Shown: positions 46,126-58,146, counted from the stretch's first letter. The stretch: 64,000 nucleotides of DNA from Mauremys mutica (GCF_020497125.1 NC_059073.1:146081012-146145011); one strand, 5' to 3'. Translations and numbers: made by a program. Notes: generated from the sequence alone by a model not told the origin.

Positions 46126-46328
46126 CTCTGTACTGATACAGGTGGGTCCCTTCTATTGGACGCCTCCACAACTTGAAGTGTTTCTTGTCCATCACCATCT
46201 CCCAGGGATGCTCCTCGCGAGTGGCTGTTATATCCACATGGGTTTTGGGACCCAGCTTCTGGTGCTCTCCCCCGCTGCCATGGAACAGCCTGGAGACTTC
46301 CTCCATGTGCTTCATCTCCTCTGCAGAC
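46126..46328 (-). CDS. STARD7: STARD7 exon 2 (coiled coil and start of START domain)
   Basis: 203 nt, acceptor CCCCAG/GTCTGC and donor ACAGAG/GTAATT, entering in phase 2 and leaving in phase 1. It encodes the rest of the Glu/Lys-rich helix (EEMKHMEEVSRLF, about residues 135-147), a variable linker, and the first START strand with HPWEMVMDKKHFKLWRRP (about 172-189), which is nearly identical to mammalian STARD7. The variable linker here is GSGGEHQKLGPKTHVDITAT, the least conserved part outside the N-terminus. Confidence 0.95.
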
Positions 46329-47099
46329 CTGGGGTGGGAACAGAGGAAAAGACTGTGCTAGTTAGTGCCAAGGCCCTGCCACAGAAGAGGCCAGGACCAC
46401 CTAGTATTTTGCTACATACACAGCCTATGATGCCAGAAAAGCATTTTCTGGCTTCATTTATCCCAGCAGCAGCCATGTTACAATAGGATTCCCCAAAGGT
46501 GCCAGCAATGGGCCCCACACTCCCTGGCCAAGGAAACAAAACTCAGAAGCCAGGCCAGGAATGGGACAGCAGCTCCACTGTATACTCTTTCCCTCAATCT
46601 GGTAAGGGCTCTTCATGCTGCCCGCTAGGCGTGGCAGGATTCCAAGTGAAAGCATTGATGGGGATTGCAAAGACCTTTTCTTGGGGAGAAGAGAAGGGAA
46701 AAAGGGGCACAGTGGGGCAGCCATTAATGGCAGTGCTGCTCCTTAGGAAGCCAAACTGCCCGTGGAGGGGGAGGCAACTGCAAAGGAGCCTGGTCCTTGT
46801 ACAGATGGACTGAAGCTTTCCACGAGATCAGAAATACTTTCCCCTTGAGAAAGATAGACTCAGCAAGAAGTATTTCCTAGAATTCTCTATGCCAGAGGGC
46901 GGGGGGAAATGATTTGGCCTGAGGGTTTTGGAAATTGTATGGAGGGCCAGTTAGGGGCGGCTGTGCCTCCTCAAACAGCCAGGTATGGCCTAGCCCCCAC
47001 CCCCTATCCACCCCTCCTCCGCAGGACTCTTGCCCCATCCACACACCCCCAGGCATCACCAGCTGCCTTTCAAACAGCAAAGGAACATTCAACTATCAT

Positions 47100-48440
47100 T
47101 CTCCACCTGCTGAGCCTGTAGCTGAAATACCCCTGGCTGCTGTTGAGGTGGATGGTTTGATGAGCCACACGAGTAAGAGGTAGCCTGGGTCTCCCAGGAT
47201 TACTATTGGCATTTCAACATCCCCAATGGTAATCTTCTTGTCTCGAAAGAAAGTCCCTGCTTGCAGCTTTCTGAACAGGCCTGTGTTCTTAAACCATGCA
47301 TCATGCACCTTCCCCGACCAGCCCACGTTGATATTGGTAAAATGTCCCCAGTGATCCACTAAGCTTGCAATACCATTGAAAAGTAGCCCTTTCTGTTGGT
47401 GTACTCTGTGGCAAAGTGGTCTGGTACCAAAATAGGGATATGCATTCCATCTATTGCCTCCCTTCCCCTCCCACCCTGAGTTTGGGAACCCCATTGCTGT
47501 AATACTATCCACTATGTCCTGCACACTTCCCAGAATCACAGTCCTTCATAGCAGGATGTGATTAATGGCCTTTCACAGCTGCATCACAGCAACCCTCATA
47601 GTCTATTTCCCAATACCAAATTGATTCTTGACCGATTGATAGCAATCGGTCATTGCAAGCTTCCACACAGCAATGTCACTTGCTTCTCCATTGTCAGTGC
47701 AGCTTTCATTTTGGAGTCACTACACTGGAGGGCTGGGGCAAGCTCCACACACACTTCCAGGAGTGTGGCCTCGTGCATCCAGAAGTTCTGCAGCCACTGT
47801 TTGTCATCCCATACCTGCACAATGATGCAATCCGTCAGTCAGTGCTTGTTTCTCAGGCCCATAACTGACACTCCACCATCTGCGGCTGCTCCGTGAATGC
47901 TAACAATAACCTTGAATTGTATCTTATGTCCCACAAAAATCAGACCTCCAAGGCATCATCTTGTTCCCCGCGACGTCTCTGGCGGCTCTGCAAATACTGC
48001 AGGATCAGCCATACTGTGCTTGGAACACACAGCTTTGCACTGCTGTGATGAATCAGATTCATGCTCCTCAGAGATATGGCAAACATGGGGCTTTTGGAAA
48101 GAGGGGCAGAACATTATAGGATGCAGATAAAATTATGGGAGGGAGAAAATTGCCTCAAGGGACATTGGGAACATGGTTTCAATCAACCCTGCATGACTTG
48201 TTTGCCTCCATGAGGCATTGCAAAGCCTTCCCAAAACACTCTGCGCTAGATGGTGGCAAGTTGCACAGTGGGATAGCTACCCAAAATGCACTGCTCTTTG
48301 CATCGACGAAAGCACTGCTAGTGAGGATGTGCACCGCCGACACAAAAAGCATAATGTAGACATGCAAGAGTGATTTTAATTACTACAGTGGCTGTATGTC
48401 AACGTTCTTAGGTTGACTTAATTTTGCACTGTAGACTTGC
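47100..48440 (-). mobile_element. Second PIF/Harbinger remnant, inverted
   Basis: The minus strand carries the outer terminus (GGGCAAGTCTACAGTGCAAA near 48440), a decayed N-terminal region (47560-48130) and a transposase DDE segment (47160-47540). The segment includes SLVDHWGHFTNINVGWSGKV, LFRKLQAGTFF, KITIGDVEMPIVILGDPGYL (second catalytic Asp), and stops before the Glu motif. It is therefore truncated at the 3' end. It sits in STARD7 intron 1, opposite in orientation to the 40-44 kb copy. Confidence 0.82.
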
Positions 48441-48971
48441 CCTATGTCTCCTCATGTATTCGTTATGCAGAAAGCCCTTAGAAAGCCGCCCAGGCTGGCC
48501 CCTGCAAGATATCTTATTGGAGCCAGCAGTAGGGGAATGGTGTTTCCCTGATGGCAGCATCTTTGGTAGCCAAATACTACAGAAGTGTTAGTGCAACTCT
48601 ACCAGATAAGAGACAAAGTGTTTAATTCTGGTACATTCATACTACTGCAGTGGTACAGTAACACTCCCAAAGATCCATTGACTTTACTGTGCAGCCAATC
48701 TTGCCATTTCCTTCAAGTACACTAAGAGTCATTCCGGCTGCAGCTGCCATGCCAGTAGCTCATGGGCTCTCTGACTAATCCAGTCACTTCCTGCAAGTGA
48801 ACCATTCTCACTCCTTAACTATGCTCAGAGTGGCTCTAAACCGGAGGTGATGTGAGCCCTATCAATGCCAACACTTGCACTGCTGCTACTAGTGCTACTG
48901 CACCAGGGTGAAATGTTTGCAAGTAGCCCTAATGAAAACAAGGCCTAGGGTTCCTTGCACCTTCTTCTAAA

Positions 48972-49180
48972 GCAGTGGTCACCAACCCATTGATCACAAG
49001 CAACTGGTCGATCCTGGGGATTCCCCCAGTCGATTATAGCGGGGCTGCTGCTAAGGCAATTACCCTGCCTGCTGTGGTGAAGTCCCACACCACTCTTCAC
49101 TCCAACATCAACTGGCAGCCAGCTCTGGGCTTTAACATCACATAGTGACATCAAACCTGTCCTGCACACTCTACACCCCC
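48972..49180. mobile_element. hAT-like miniature element, one end only
   Basis: Left end CAGTGGTCACCAACCC followed by GATCACAAGCAACTGGTCGA, typical of a hAT terminus. The matching right end was not found, so it is truncated; the right limit is arbitrary. Confidence 0.5.
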
Positions 49181-49639
49181 CCCCAATGATCTGACTATCC
49201 CACCTGGTTCAGGATCTTGGTCCTTATCTTCAAAGGTCATAATAGTTTAGGAATGGGATAGTCACAATCAGATCATGACCATGGTCATCCTCTCCCTCCC
49301 ATGGCACAGTAGTCCTGCACATTACAAGGAGAGAGGTAGTCTCCTGCACAATCTGAAAGACCAGTGCAAGACTATGGAACTCACTGCCACTTGATTTAAA
49401 AACTATTGTAAGCCTCACTTCCCATTGCAAAAGCAAGGTACACACTGCCTGCTTTGACTAATAAAAGCATTGTGCAACACTCAATTTTCCCCTTGGGGAG
49501 AGGAGAGGAATGGAAAAGGCGCCATGTGCAACAGAGGCCAGACACATGAATTTATGTACCTCTGGAAGATGCTCAGATTCCCCCAATGATTGGTGCGATA
49601 CAAGTACCTAAGCAGAGCAGACACTACATAACAGTTTTG

Positions 49640-51180
49640 ACAAAGGAGTCAACCCGCGATTAAAGCATTAAAGATAGGAAACAATTAAAGCCAATCAACA
49701 TGAGATTATATAAAATAGATCACATCAAACTAACTTGATATCTTTTTTGATGAGATTGGCTGAAAAAAGTTAGTGTTGATGTACCTTCTGTAAGGCATTT
49801 GACTTGGTATACGTGACACTTTGAATAAAAAGCTTGAAGGATATAAAATTAAATTGACACAAATTAAATGGATTAAAAACTGCCTAACTGATAAGTCTCA
49901 AAAATGTATCTAAATGGGGAACTGTCATCAAAAGGATATATTTCCAGTAGAGTCTTGCAGGGATCAGTTCCTGTATGGTTTAATTAATTTTTTATTAAAA
50001 CTATCAGTGATAAAATTGGCAGCTAACTTAGGGGAGAGGTAAGTAATGAAGATGACAGGTCACTGTTTCAGCGTTGCTTGGTAAACTGGGTGCAAGCAAA
50101 CCATATGCATTTTAATATGGCTAAATGTCAATGTATACATCTAGGAACAAAAACCATAGGCCACACTTACAGGATGCGGGACTACCCTGGGAAGCAATGA
50201 CTAGCAAAATATTTGGGGGTCATGGTGGATAATCGGCTGAACGTGAGCTTCCAATCTTATGTGGTGGCCAGAAGAGCTAATGAAATCAATGAAGAGGGGA
50301 CTCTTGAGTAGGAGTAGACAGGTTATTCCACCTCTGCATTTGGCACTGGTATGACTGCTGTTGGAATACTGTGTCCAGTTCTGGTGCCCATAGTTCAAGA
50401 TGTTGACAAATTGGAGAGAAGAGCCACAAGAATGACTAAAGGATTAGAAAGCGTGCCTTACAAGTGATATACTGAGATCTTAAAGTCTGTTTAGCTTAAC
50501 AAAGAGAAGGTTAAGCAGTGATGTGATTAGTTTAAGTATCTAGATGAGGAATGAATATTTGATCATGGGCTCTTCAGTCTAACAGAGAAAGGTAGAACAC
50601 AATACTCCAATGGCTGGAATTTGAAGCTAGACAAATTCAGACTAGAAATAAGGTGTACATTTTAAATAGTGAAGGTAATTAACCAGTGGAACAATTCACC
50701 AAGAGCCTCTGTAGATTTTCAATCTGACAATTTTTAAATCGAGACAGGATGTTTTTCTGAGAGATCTGCTCTAGGAATTAACTCAGGGAAGCTCTCTGGC
50801 CTGTGTTATACAGGAGGTCAGACTAGATCAGGGGTAGGCAACCTATGGCACGGGTACCGAAGGCAGCACACGAGCTGATTTTCAGTGGCACTCAGACTGG
50901 CCACCGGTCCGGGGGACTCCGCATTTTAATTTAATTTTAAATGAAGCTTCTTAAACATTTTTAAAGCCTTATTTACTTTACATACAACAGTAGTTTAGTT
51001 GTATATTATAGACTTCTAGAAAGAGACCTTCTAAAATTGTTAACATGTATTACCGGCACGCGAAACCTTAAATTAGAGTGAATAAATGAAGATTCGGCAT
51101 ACCACTTCTGAAAGGTTGCCGATCCCTGGACTAGATGATCATAATGATCCCTTCTGGCTTGGAATCGATGAATCTTATTC
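49640..51180 (+). mobile_element. Old L3/CR1-clade LINE with nested hAT
   Basis: Recognisable in fragments: GCATTTGACTTGGTATACGT (polymerase block), GTTGGAATACTGTGTCCAG (thumb) and the 3' end TAATGATCCCTTCTGGCTTG then GGAATCGATGAATCTTATTC. Heavily decayed. The 3' UTR is split at 50829-51128 by a hAT element. Confidence 0.75.
50829..51128. mobile_element. hAT-like miniature element with perfect target duplication
   Basis: 300 bp with ends CAGGGGTAGGCAACCT and AGGTTGCCGATCCCTG, flanked by GACTAGAT on both sides (50821-50828 and 51129-51136). No coding capacity. It splits a LINE 3' end whose sequence resumes directly after the duplication. Confidence 0.92.
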
Positions 51181-51992
51181 AATTGAAGGGAGAGTTGTAG
51201 GTAGGCAGGATGTAGTTACCCAGAACAAAGTTTAGCCAGGACAGCAGGGAGACTAAATTGCCTTAAAAATTCCCTTTAATTTGTTTTTTTTATTTTGGAG
51301 GGAGGGGAAAAGCCTGGCTGCAGTTTGTATTTCTATAATCATATAAGTCACTTCTGACCTTGGCACCAGACTTCAGCAGGCACCTGGAACAGATAAAAGC
51401 GTTCACAAAAGCAACTTGGCAGAATCAGTATAGAAGGTTCTCAAACCAGGCCCCTCCCTTCCTGGGTCACTGTTTGCCTTGTAGCAACCTGCAAAGGTCA
51501 ATCAAAGTGCACAAATTACCAATGTCAGGCAGCAGCCTACATTTCCCTATACTGAACCTGTGCTAAAGTAATTTCTGGCTGGCAAATAAATGCTCTGGCT
51601 GCATTGCTAAGGTGCCCAGCAAACTGGACGCAGAATGAGACAGTCCCTGTTGCAGCATTTACAACCTAAAAATAAACCCACGAGTACAGCAGACGTGTAA
51701 ATATTAAGAGCTTCCAAACAAAATTCCAGGAGTTCTGCATTTCATGGTTGGGAATTTCTGGTTCCCTGGGGGGGGGAAGGGAAGGAGACGAACAAACTCC
51801 CTGGACAATTTTTGCAGACACTTTTCATCTATCACTCCATAGATAGTACCATTAGTGAAGCACTCAGCTCCAGCATATAGTATTTCCTACAGTACATCCC
51901 ACATGACCTGATGGGCAGCTAACTTGGGGCTAGTCAGGTTTCAAGACTTGATGCTTCCAGTATCTGAAGGCTCAGCAGTGGAAGCTCCCAAA

Positions 51993-52570
51993 TATAAGGA
52001 GTCCACGGACTTACGATGCCCAACTTACGCCAGACGCTTTTCAATTTTACTGCTCATTTTGCCCTTACGACACTTGATTTGGTGCTCAATTTGCACAGTT
52101 TGCTTGAAATCACTTCCTGGTTGAGTTATACTGGTATTGAGATGGAAGGGGTCACTTCTGATTGGCTTCAAGGCAGCAGGGTAGCTTATTGATGCTTGTT
52201 TTTTATTGGCTCTGCGCCCTGGGCTCAGCCAATCAGAAAGCTTGAACAGTGATTGGCTGAGGCTCAGCATGTGCGCCATTCTGCCTGGCTTTCTGAGCCT
52301 GTGTTGCTGGCATTCTGAGCAGCGTATATGAGTTTATATGTTTATTTGAATGCGGTTTACAAACTACAGTGTACAGTAAATACATTGATGTTCCAATATT
52401 AGTCACCTATGATTTCATTTAGTACAAAGATCTGGGCTATTGCAGTGAAAACAGTGTATCAAGCCTTGGTTCAGCCCCTTCACACCATTGATTCCTATGG
52501 GAAAAGCGGTTTCGACTTACGACACAATTTGTTCCTCAGAATTGCGTTATAAGTCTGAGGACTCCCTGTA
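51993..52570. mobile_element. Tigger/pogo-like miniature element
   Basis: About 575 bp with ends AAGGAGTCCACGGACTTACG and the complementary GTCTGAGGACTCCCTG, with TA dinucleotides at the edges (AATATAAGG, CTGTATG). It carries a CTTACGACAC motif, inverted near both ends. No open transposase. Confidence 0.7.
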
Positions 52571-53404
52571 TGTAACAGATGACATCACTTGCACTCTGAA
52601 TATATATCAGATCTGTACGCCATGTTCAACTCTCTCCATTACATCATTACATCCTCAGCTGTGGCTAAGGTCTGTCACTATTCCCAAACAGTCCATTTAG
52701 AAAAAGCATGCAAGATGATAATCAGATGCTACTGTAGAGGGACAATATGGGGGGGGGAGAAGAGAAAAGAAGAGAAGGGAAGAGAAACATGATTTCTAAT
52801 GAATATTCAGTACAGATCTACTTGAGATGTTGTTTAATAATAAAAAAACAACCTTAACTCAGGCTCTTTTCCAGCCAGTCATTTATTCTCTGTAAAAGGC
52901 CTCACATCAGCACTAAGTTAGTATTAAAGGCCTGAGTTCTAGAACCAAAGACACTCAGTTCTCTAGTGACTGTCCACAATGCACCTGCTAGAGGCCCACA
53001 GGGGGGGTCTGCAGGCAGAAAGGGTGGGGGGGTCCCCACTTGCTCTGGCCCAGGGCTCCACAAATCTCTAATCCGCCTATGCCTATAGAATAGGTAGTAA
53101 TTTTGGATTGCTTGCTCATTATTTAAAAATAAGTTTATATATAGCTTAGTGCTGTACTGTACATAGGAAAAAACCTTATGTTCTTTACATTTCTTCCTAA
53201 CAGGATACTCACTGCATGCTGAGACCCTTAAATTGCCCCTTTTCAGAAGTTGCCACAGGATAATGCTGTCTTAAAATGTAACTACAAATTCTTGTCCGAG
53301 ATCTTTATTTAGATTTGATACTATAACATCAGACACCCATTTCAAGGGTTTAGATCAGTTACTAATGAATAGATCTTTATTTTTATTTAAGCTGCTCTAT
53401 AACT
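52571..53404. other. No gene recognised (intron 1)
   Basis: A purine tract at about 52748-52790 (GGGGGGGGAGAAGAG) is the only notable feature. Confidence 0.3.
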
Positions 53405-53555
53405 TAGAATATCAGGATTAGAAGGGACCTCAGGAGGTCATTTAGTCCAACCCCCTGCTCAAATTTTTGCCCCAGACCACTAAATGGTCCCCTCAAGGAC
53501 TGAACTCACAACCCTGGGTTTAGCAGGCCAATGCTCAAACTACTGAGAACTTCAT
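53405..53555 (-). mobile_element. tRNA-derived SINE, partial
   Basis: Same family as 30624-30820: the minus strand shows CTCAGTAGTTTGAGCATTGG, CCCAGGGTTGTGAGTTCAGT and GGGGACCATTTAGTGGTCTG. It then joins a CR1-like tail (CCTGAGGTCCCTTCTAATCC). The 5' end is eroded. Confidence 0.75.
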
Positions 53556-53724
53556 GAGAAATGTGACAGTAAAACAGGATTAGGCAGAGGAGCACATTCA
53601 CATAAAAGTATTCAACTGACAGACGCCTGAGTGTTAAAATTGTAGCATATGGAAGGGTACATGTAGGATCAGCAAGTAAAAGTGCAATCTCAGCACAGAA
53701 CTAGAAGAGGGCTGCTGGGAGCCA

Positions 53725-54624
53725 AATAAAAAGGGTTTTGTTTTTTAATTTAAATCAGATTTTTATTTAAATCCAATACATTTTTCCTTTTTATCATTTC
53801 AAATTAAATTTGATATTGGTTTATATTAAGGTCTGAATTATAATATTATAATTTAAATAAAAATATTAAAATGGCACGTTTGCTGCTGAAGTTTTAAAGA
53901 AAGTCAAACTACTGAGCTGGTGCAAGTCACTGGCTAAGCACTTGGAACCAGAGTTTGAAGTGCTAACCCAGCTTTTGACAGCAGTAGACTCTTCTGCACA
54001 TGCAGAGAGAATGTTTGCTTCATTTCAGTTTATTCAAGTACGCCTCTACATTGATGTAACATGAATTCAGATATAACACGGTAATGTAGTGCTTCAGGGA
54101 GGGGGGCTGTGCACTCCGGCAGATCAAAGCAAGTTCGATATAACACGGTTTGACCTACAACGCAGTAAGATTTTTTGGCTCCTGAAGACAGTGTTATATC
54201 GGGGTTGAGGTGTAGTTCAGGTCAATTAATAGGTTGAAATCAGTTTCTCACTTTTTCAACTCTATTCAAAGTTAAGAAAGCTTGTTTTCCTCTTCCAGTG
54301 TATGAATAAAAATGTGACATGAGGATGAGATTTACAAGTTCTGAAATCTTGAAGGACATGGTGACCAGAAACAATTCCTTCATTTAATTTACTACAGATA
54401 ATATTCCTTGGTTTAATAAACCAGTTACTGAAGACTATATTATGTTGCAAAACAACACGTTTTAATGGTTACCAACCAATGAGAATCAATCTTTCTTTAG
54501 GAAAATAAAGAAGATTTACAAATGCAAAAGAAGATTAAAACTGATTATTTCAATCCAGGTTTTCTTCTTGCTGAACCATGATTTTAATCACATTTGATTT
54601 AAAATCAATGCACCCTGATTCTCA
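53725..54624 (+). mobile_element. AT-rich hAT-type element with a nested mariner element
   Basis: Right terminus GATTTAAAATCAATGCACCC followed by TG. The interior encodes LSWCKSLAKHLEPEFEVLTQ and SSAHAERMFASFQF, resembling the C-terminal dimerisation region of hAT transposases. The frame is broken by the TA-flanked insertion at 54039-54214. Confidence 0.65.
54039..54214. mobile_element. Tc1/mariner-type miniature element, second copy
   Basis: Ends TACGCCTCTACATTGATGTA and TATATCGGGGTTGAGGTGTA, matching the 45156-45347 element in reverse. It shares the internal GATTTTTTGGCTCCTGA. TA at both edges. Confidence 0.82.
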
Positions 54625-55690
54625 GGTTCCTCTCCTGATTTTGTCGGCCTTCCTATTTGACCTCAATCTGTAAAATGGGAATGACACATTCACACCATTG
54701 TCAAGTGCTTTGAGGTCTCAGATGAAAAAATCCCAGCTGTGTGTGTGCTGGTGGTTGAACAGCATTTCAGAAGTAGATACCATACAGTTAAATAAACTAG
54801 TTTTTAATCTGCTTTTCAAAGCTCCTACAATTCCCAGTTAAAATTAAGTGAAACAAACACTGAGCAAGGAAGTCTGTATGCAGCTGATTTTATTGAAGAA
54901 TCACTCCCCTCACAAGAAAGGGCAGAGCCATTAGTAATTTTTACAGTACTAGAAACTGGCTTTCAAGGTGGCCTGCAAAAGGAACCCCAAAAAAGGGGTT
55001 TTACCTCACCCACTACTCCGTTGTTTGGCACTTCTTTATGATGAGAAAAAAACTTCCATTTCTTTCTACACTTAAAAATTCAGGTCTTGTCTACCTCATC
55101 TACAACAACTAGTAAAAACCTATGACATCACAGACCTCAAGCAACTGAACCATGATAGAGAAATTCAGATTTCTTTTAAACAAATGCAAATAGCTTTGAA
55201 CAACATATTCAACTCAATCTATAGAGTTAAAAAGGAGATATGACTCCAAATTAATTTCTTTTTCCAAACACTCCCCATTTTAGTTCTAGGAAGTCTCTTG
55301 GGTCAATGGCAATCCATGATAAACCAATTCATTTGGGGAAATAAGAAACTCAAGGTTTAAGCAATCTACTTTACAAAGGGGGGCACGGTAAAAGGGAGGC
55401 TTGGCTTAACCAAACATTAAGCATTATTATACCAAGATAGTCACATTAAAAACTTGATGTACTGGATAACACAGTATCAAACTTGTGGAATCAAACTTCT
55501 CATGATCCCCTGGATTGTAAAAAAACCTACAGGCCAACAACAGCAGATTAAAGTTATTTTAAATAAAAGAACTTTAAATGTTTTGATAAGAAGTTTATGT
55601 ATCCAAAATATGTTGCACATCAACAAAAAATCATTTATTAAACAGAGGGATAAACTGTAGTTAGTGAATTAAACTGATTTTAAGTCAGCC
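54625..55690. other. No gene recognised (intron 1)
   Basis: A MIR-like tail may occur at 54660-54725 (CTGTAAAATGGGAATGACAC, CAAGTGCTTTGAGGTCTCAG). Otherwise AT-rich unclassified sequence. Confidence 0.35.
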
Positions 55691-56063
55691 TGGGAAATTT
55701 TTCAAATATGCCTAAGTGAAAGTCACTGGAGCCCAAATCTTGAAAATGGAAGTCTCCTAAATTACTTAGGCTGACCTACTGTGCCACATTTATACAGCAT
55801 GACCTCAAAAGTTAGAATCAGGGGGAAGACACATCTGTCTTTATATAGAAAAGCAGCCTTTAACTCCAAGTTTTTGATAGAGGCTCATGGACTCAGCATA
55901 TTTATTTTTTATTTAATGTTAAGAAATCATAGCAAATTTAGGCCTTAACATATTTTGTATTAAATTCAGATATTTTCAACAGTTTTTTTTTAAATAAACA
56001 AACAATTTAAACAAAATAAAAACTGATTTAACAAAATAATGGATTTTTATCCACTCTGGTGGG
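55691..56063 (+). mobile_element. AT-rich hAT-related element, copy B
   Basis: Begins with AAGTGAAAGTCACTGGAGCC and CTCCTAAATTACTTAGGCTG, then shares 55838-55995 with 19035-19210. It ends near GGATTTTTATCCACTCTGG, resembling the family terminus. Boundaries approximate. Confidence 0.55.
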
Positions 56064-57690
56064 AAATTTTGGTACTAGAAAAACTTACTCATCCAGTCAG
56101 TTCTACAGAGAAGGAAAAAACATTACTTAGAAATGTGGTGGAACTTTCTGAAGTTTACTGGAGCAGTTTATTCCCTGCTACCAAACCTGATAGTTTTAAA
56201 AGCATGGTTTGTTTTTTTAAACTACTAAGGAAGGGAAAAGCCTCTTCAATCATCAACATTAAACTAAATATTAAGATATTAAAATAAGGAAAATAGATAT
56301 AAAATAAAAGTAGAAAAGCTCACTATCAGAGTTTTAATGAGCCAACAGATTATGCATCTAAATGTAAAAAAGAGAGATAACAGAATTCAACTGACAAGAC
56401 AGAAGAGGAAGACAGAAGAAAAGCATCAACCATAATGTGTGATTAATACCACAAAGCTGAAGAAAATGACTGGTAGCTAGTCTCACGAATACAGCTTTAG
56501 GGACTTCCATAAACTAATTTATAGTTGCATATTTTTTAAAATATATTAATTACAAAGTTTCATGACTTTTCTGATACAAAAGAATGAATCTTAATAACTA
56601 CTGTACACAGTCCCATGAGTAGCCTTGATGGTAAGCCTGATCCAACACCCATCTAAGTCAATGGAAAAATTCCTATTACTTCACTGGGCATTGGATCAGG
56701 ACCCACCTGCCTACCTGTTTACAACATTGGGTCCTAAGAGAACTCATGAAACCCACTTGAGCCCCTCAAAAAGAAATAGAAAAAAACAGATAACATTCTT
56801 GGTATTTCAAATATATACAAAGCCATGAAGAGTTTTGTTTAACCTTTAAAAGACAAAGTAGCAAATATGGGTGCAAATGGAAGGGTTATTTCACTTCTAA
56901 GAGTTCGTGATTTAATAGAGTGCATCTTTTCTTACAGGTTAAACACACATTATGCAAACAAGTTTAAACATCTGGATAAGATGGCACCAAGACAGGAATG
57001 GCCTGCAATCTCTGTACCTCCCTCAAATCCTTCATTCTACAGGCAGTTTCAAGCTAAAGTATATGACATATCACCCCCATCCATGTTTCTGAGGCCCAAT
57101 CAATCACAAAACCGTTAATCAGGTATTTAAAACATGAACTGCCCCTACTCTTGTTATTAAAGAATGGATACGTTTTAGATCAGAGGCTAGAGATGGAAAG
57201 GCTGTAGCCAGTCATCTCATCCATCCATACCAGAATTATGGCCTTGATTTTCTAGTACATAAAGGCAGTGGCTCTCAGCCTTTCCAGACAACTGTCCCCC
57301 TTTCAGGAGTCTGATTTGCCTTGTGTACCCCCAAGTTACACCTCACTTAAAACCTACTTGCTTACAAAATCAGACATAAAAATACAAAAGAAAAGTGTCA
57401 CAGCACACTATCACTGACAAATGTAGTCTCATTTTTATCATAATTATAAAATAAACCGATTGGAATATAAATTGTAATTACATTTCAGTGTAGAGCATAT
57501 AGAGCAGTATGAACAAGTCATTGTCTGACATTTCAGTTTGTACGGACTTCGCTAGCACTTTTAACGTCAAAGGCAAATCTCTGAAAGGTCTCTGCATGGG
57601 GGGGGGGGGAACTGCCTTAACGCGGGGCTCCTAGTGATAAACTTATTTTAAGGAACATGAGATCACAGGTTCCTCTTCCTGATCACGGTA
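56064..57690. other. AT-rich intron 1 sequence without a gene
   Basis: A partial hAT-like terminus CAGTGGCTCTCAGCCTTTCC begins at about 57268. An 11-base G run lies at 57600-57610. Nothing else recognised. Confidence 0.35.
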
Positions 57691-57751
57691 ACCCACCCCC
57701 GGGACCAGGGGCTGCTAGTGCCCTGGGGGGGGGGACCCCAGAAAGACCCAC

Positions 57752-58146
57752 CTTCGCAACTCCTCCTCCTGGATCCGCTCCTCTTCCCACAGGAAGACCC
57801 CGGCGAGGGCGGCCATCAGCTTGCAGGCGCTGGCGTGCCGGGCCTGGAACCTGCGCCACAGGCCGCTGAAGAGGCTCCAGCGCGCCCGCTCCGAGTAGAT
57901 GTTCCCGTAGAGCTGCCCGATCTGCTGGGCCCGCCGCACCCGCTGGCCCGTCACGTAGCTGCACTGACTGGCCAGGAGGGACAGGAGGCTCTTCGGGCCG
58001 GGGCATTTCCCGGGCTCCCTCTGGAACCAGCCCAGCAGCCACTGGTAGCGGCTCCACAGGACGGGCCCCGGCCCCGGGCGGGCCTCCCAGCGGGCGCAGT
58101 AGGAGTAGATGCTGGCGGGCGGCCTCCGCTGCAGCGGGTGGAACAT
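57752..58146 (-). CDS. STARD7: STARD7 exon 1 (mitochondrial targeting region)
   Basis: Encodes residues 1-131 plus two bases of codon 132, ending at the donor GAAG/GTGGGT. The start is the only ATG in this open frame and sits in a GGCGGGATG context. The N-terminus is rich in Arg, Trp and Tyr with few acids, as expected for mitochondrial import. Residues about 54-131 match the mammalian family closely: LLSLLASQC, then VRRAQQIGQLYG, then a hydrophobic stretch LMAALAGVFLW at about residues 107-117, which corresponds to the membrane segment near the PARL cleavage site. EEERIQEEELRR then begins a coiled coil. About 36 residues before this are extra relative to the mammalian protein. The exon lies within a CpG island. 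Confidence 0.93.

Larger units (their letters stand above)
25407..58146 (-). other. STARD7: STARD7 gene, coding span (8 exons)
   Basis: StAR-related lipid transfer protein 7 gene. The family product carries phosphatidylcholine to mitochondria. It has an N-terminal mitochondrial targeting region, a membrane segment cleaved by the rhomboid protease PARL in mammals, and a C-terminal START lipid-binding domain. Eight coding exons were located by reading the minus strand. Every junction is AG/GT and the phases chain correctly (2,1,0,0,2,0,1). The summed coding length of 1221 nt is an exact multiple of three and gives 406 residues. Introns 1 to 7 are about 11.4 kb, 366 bp, 6.0 kb (nominally 6280 bp), 94 bp, 1.9 kb (2345 bp), 2.4 kb and 8.6 kb. 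The START domain covers roughly residues 172-366. Recognition rests on the remembered mammalian STARD7 protein, which ends in the same EYA tripeptide and is about 370 aa. No frameshift or internal stop was seen, so the gene looks functional. Confidence 0.95.
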
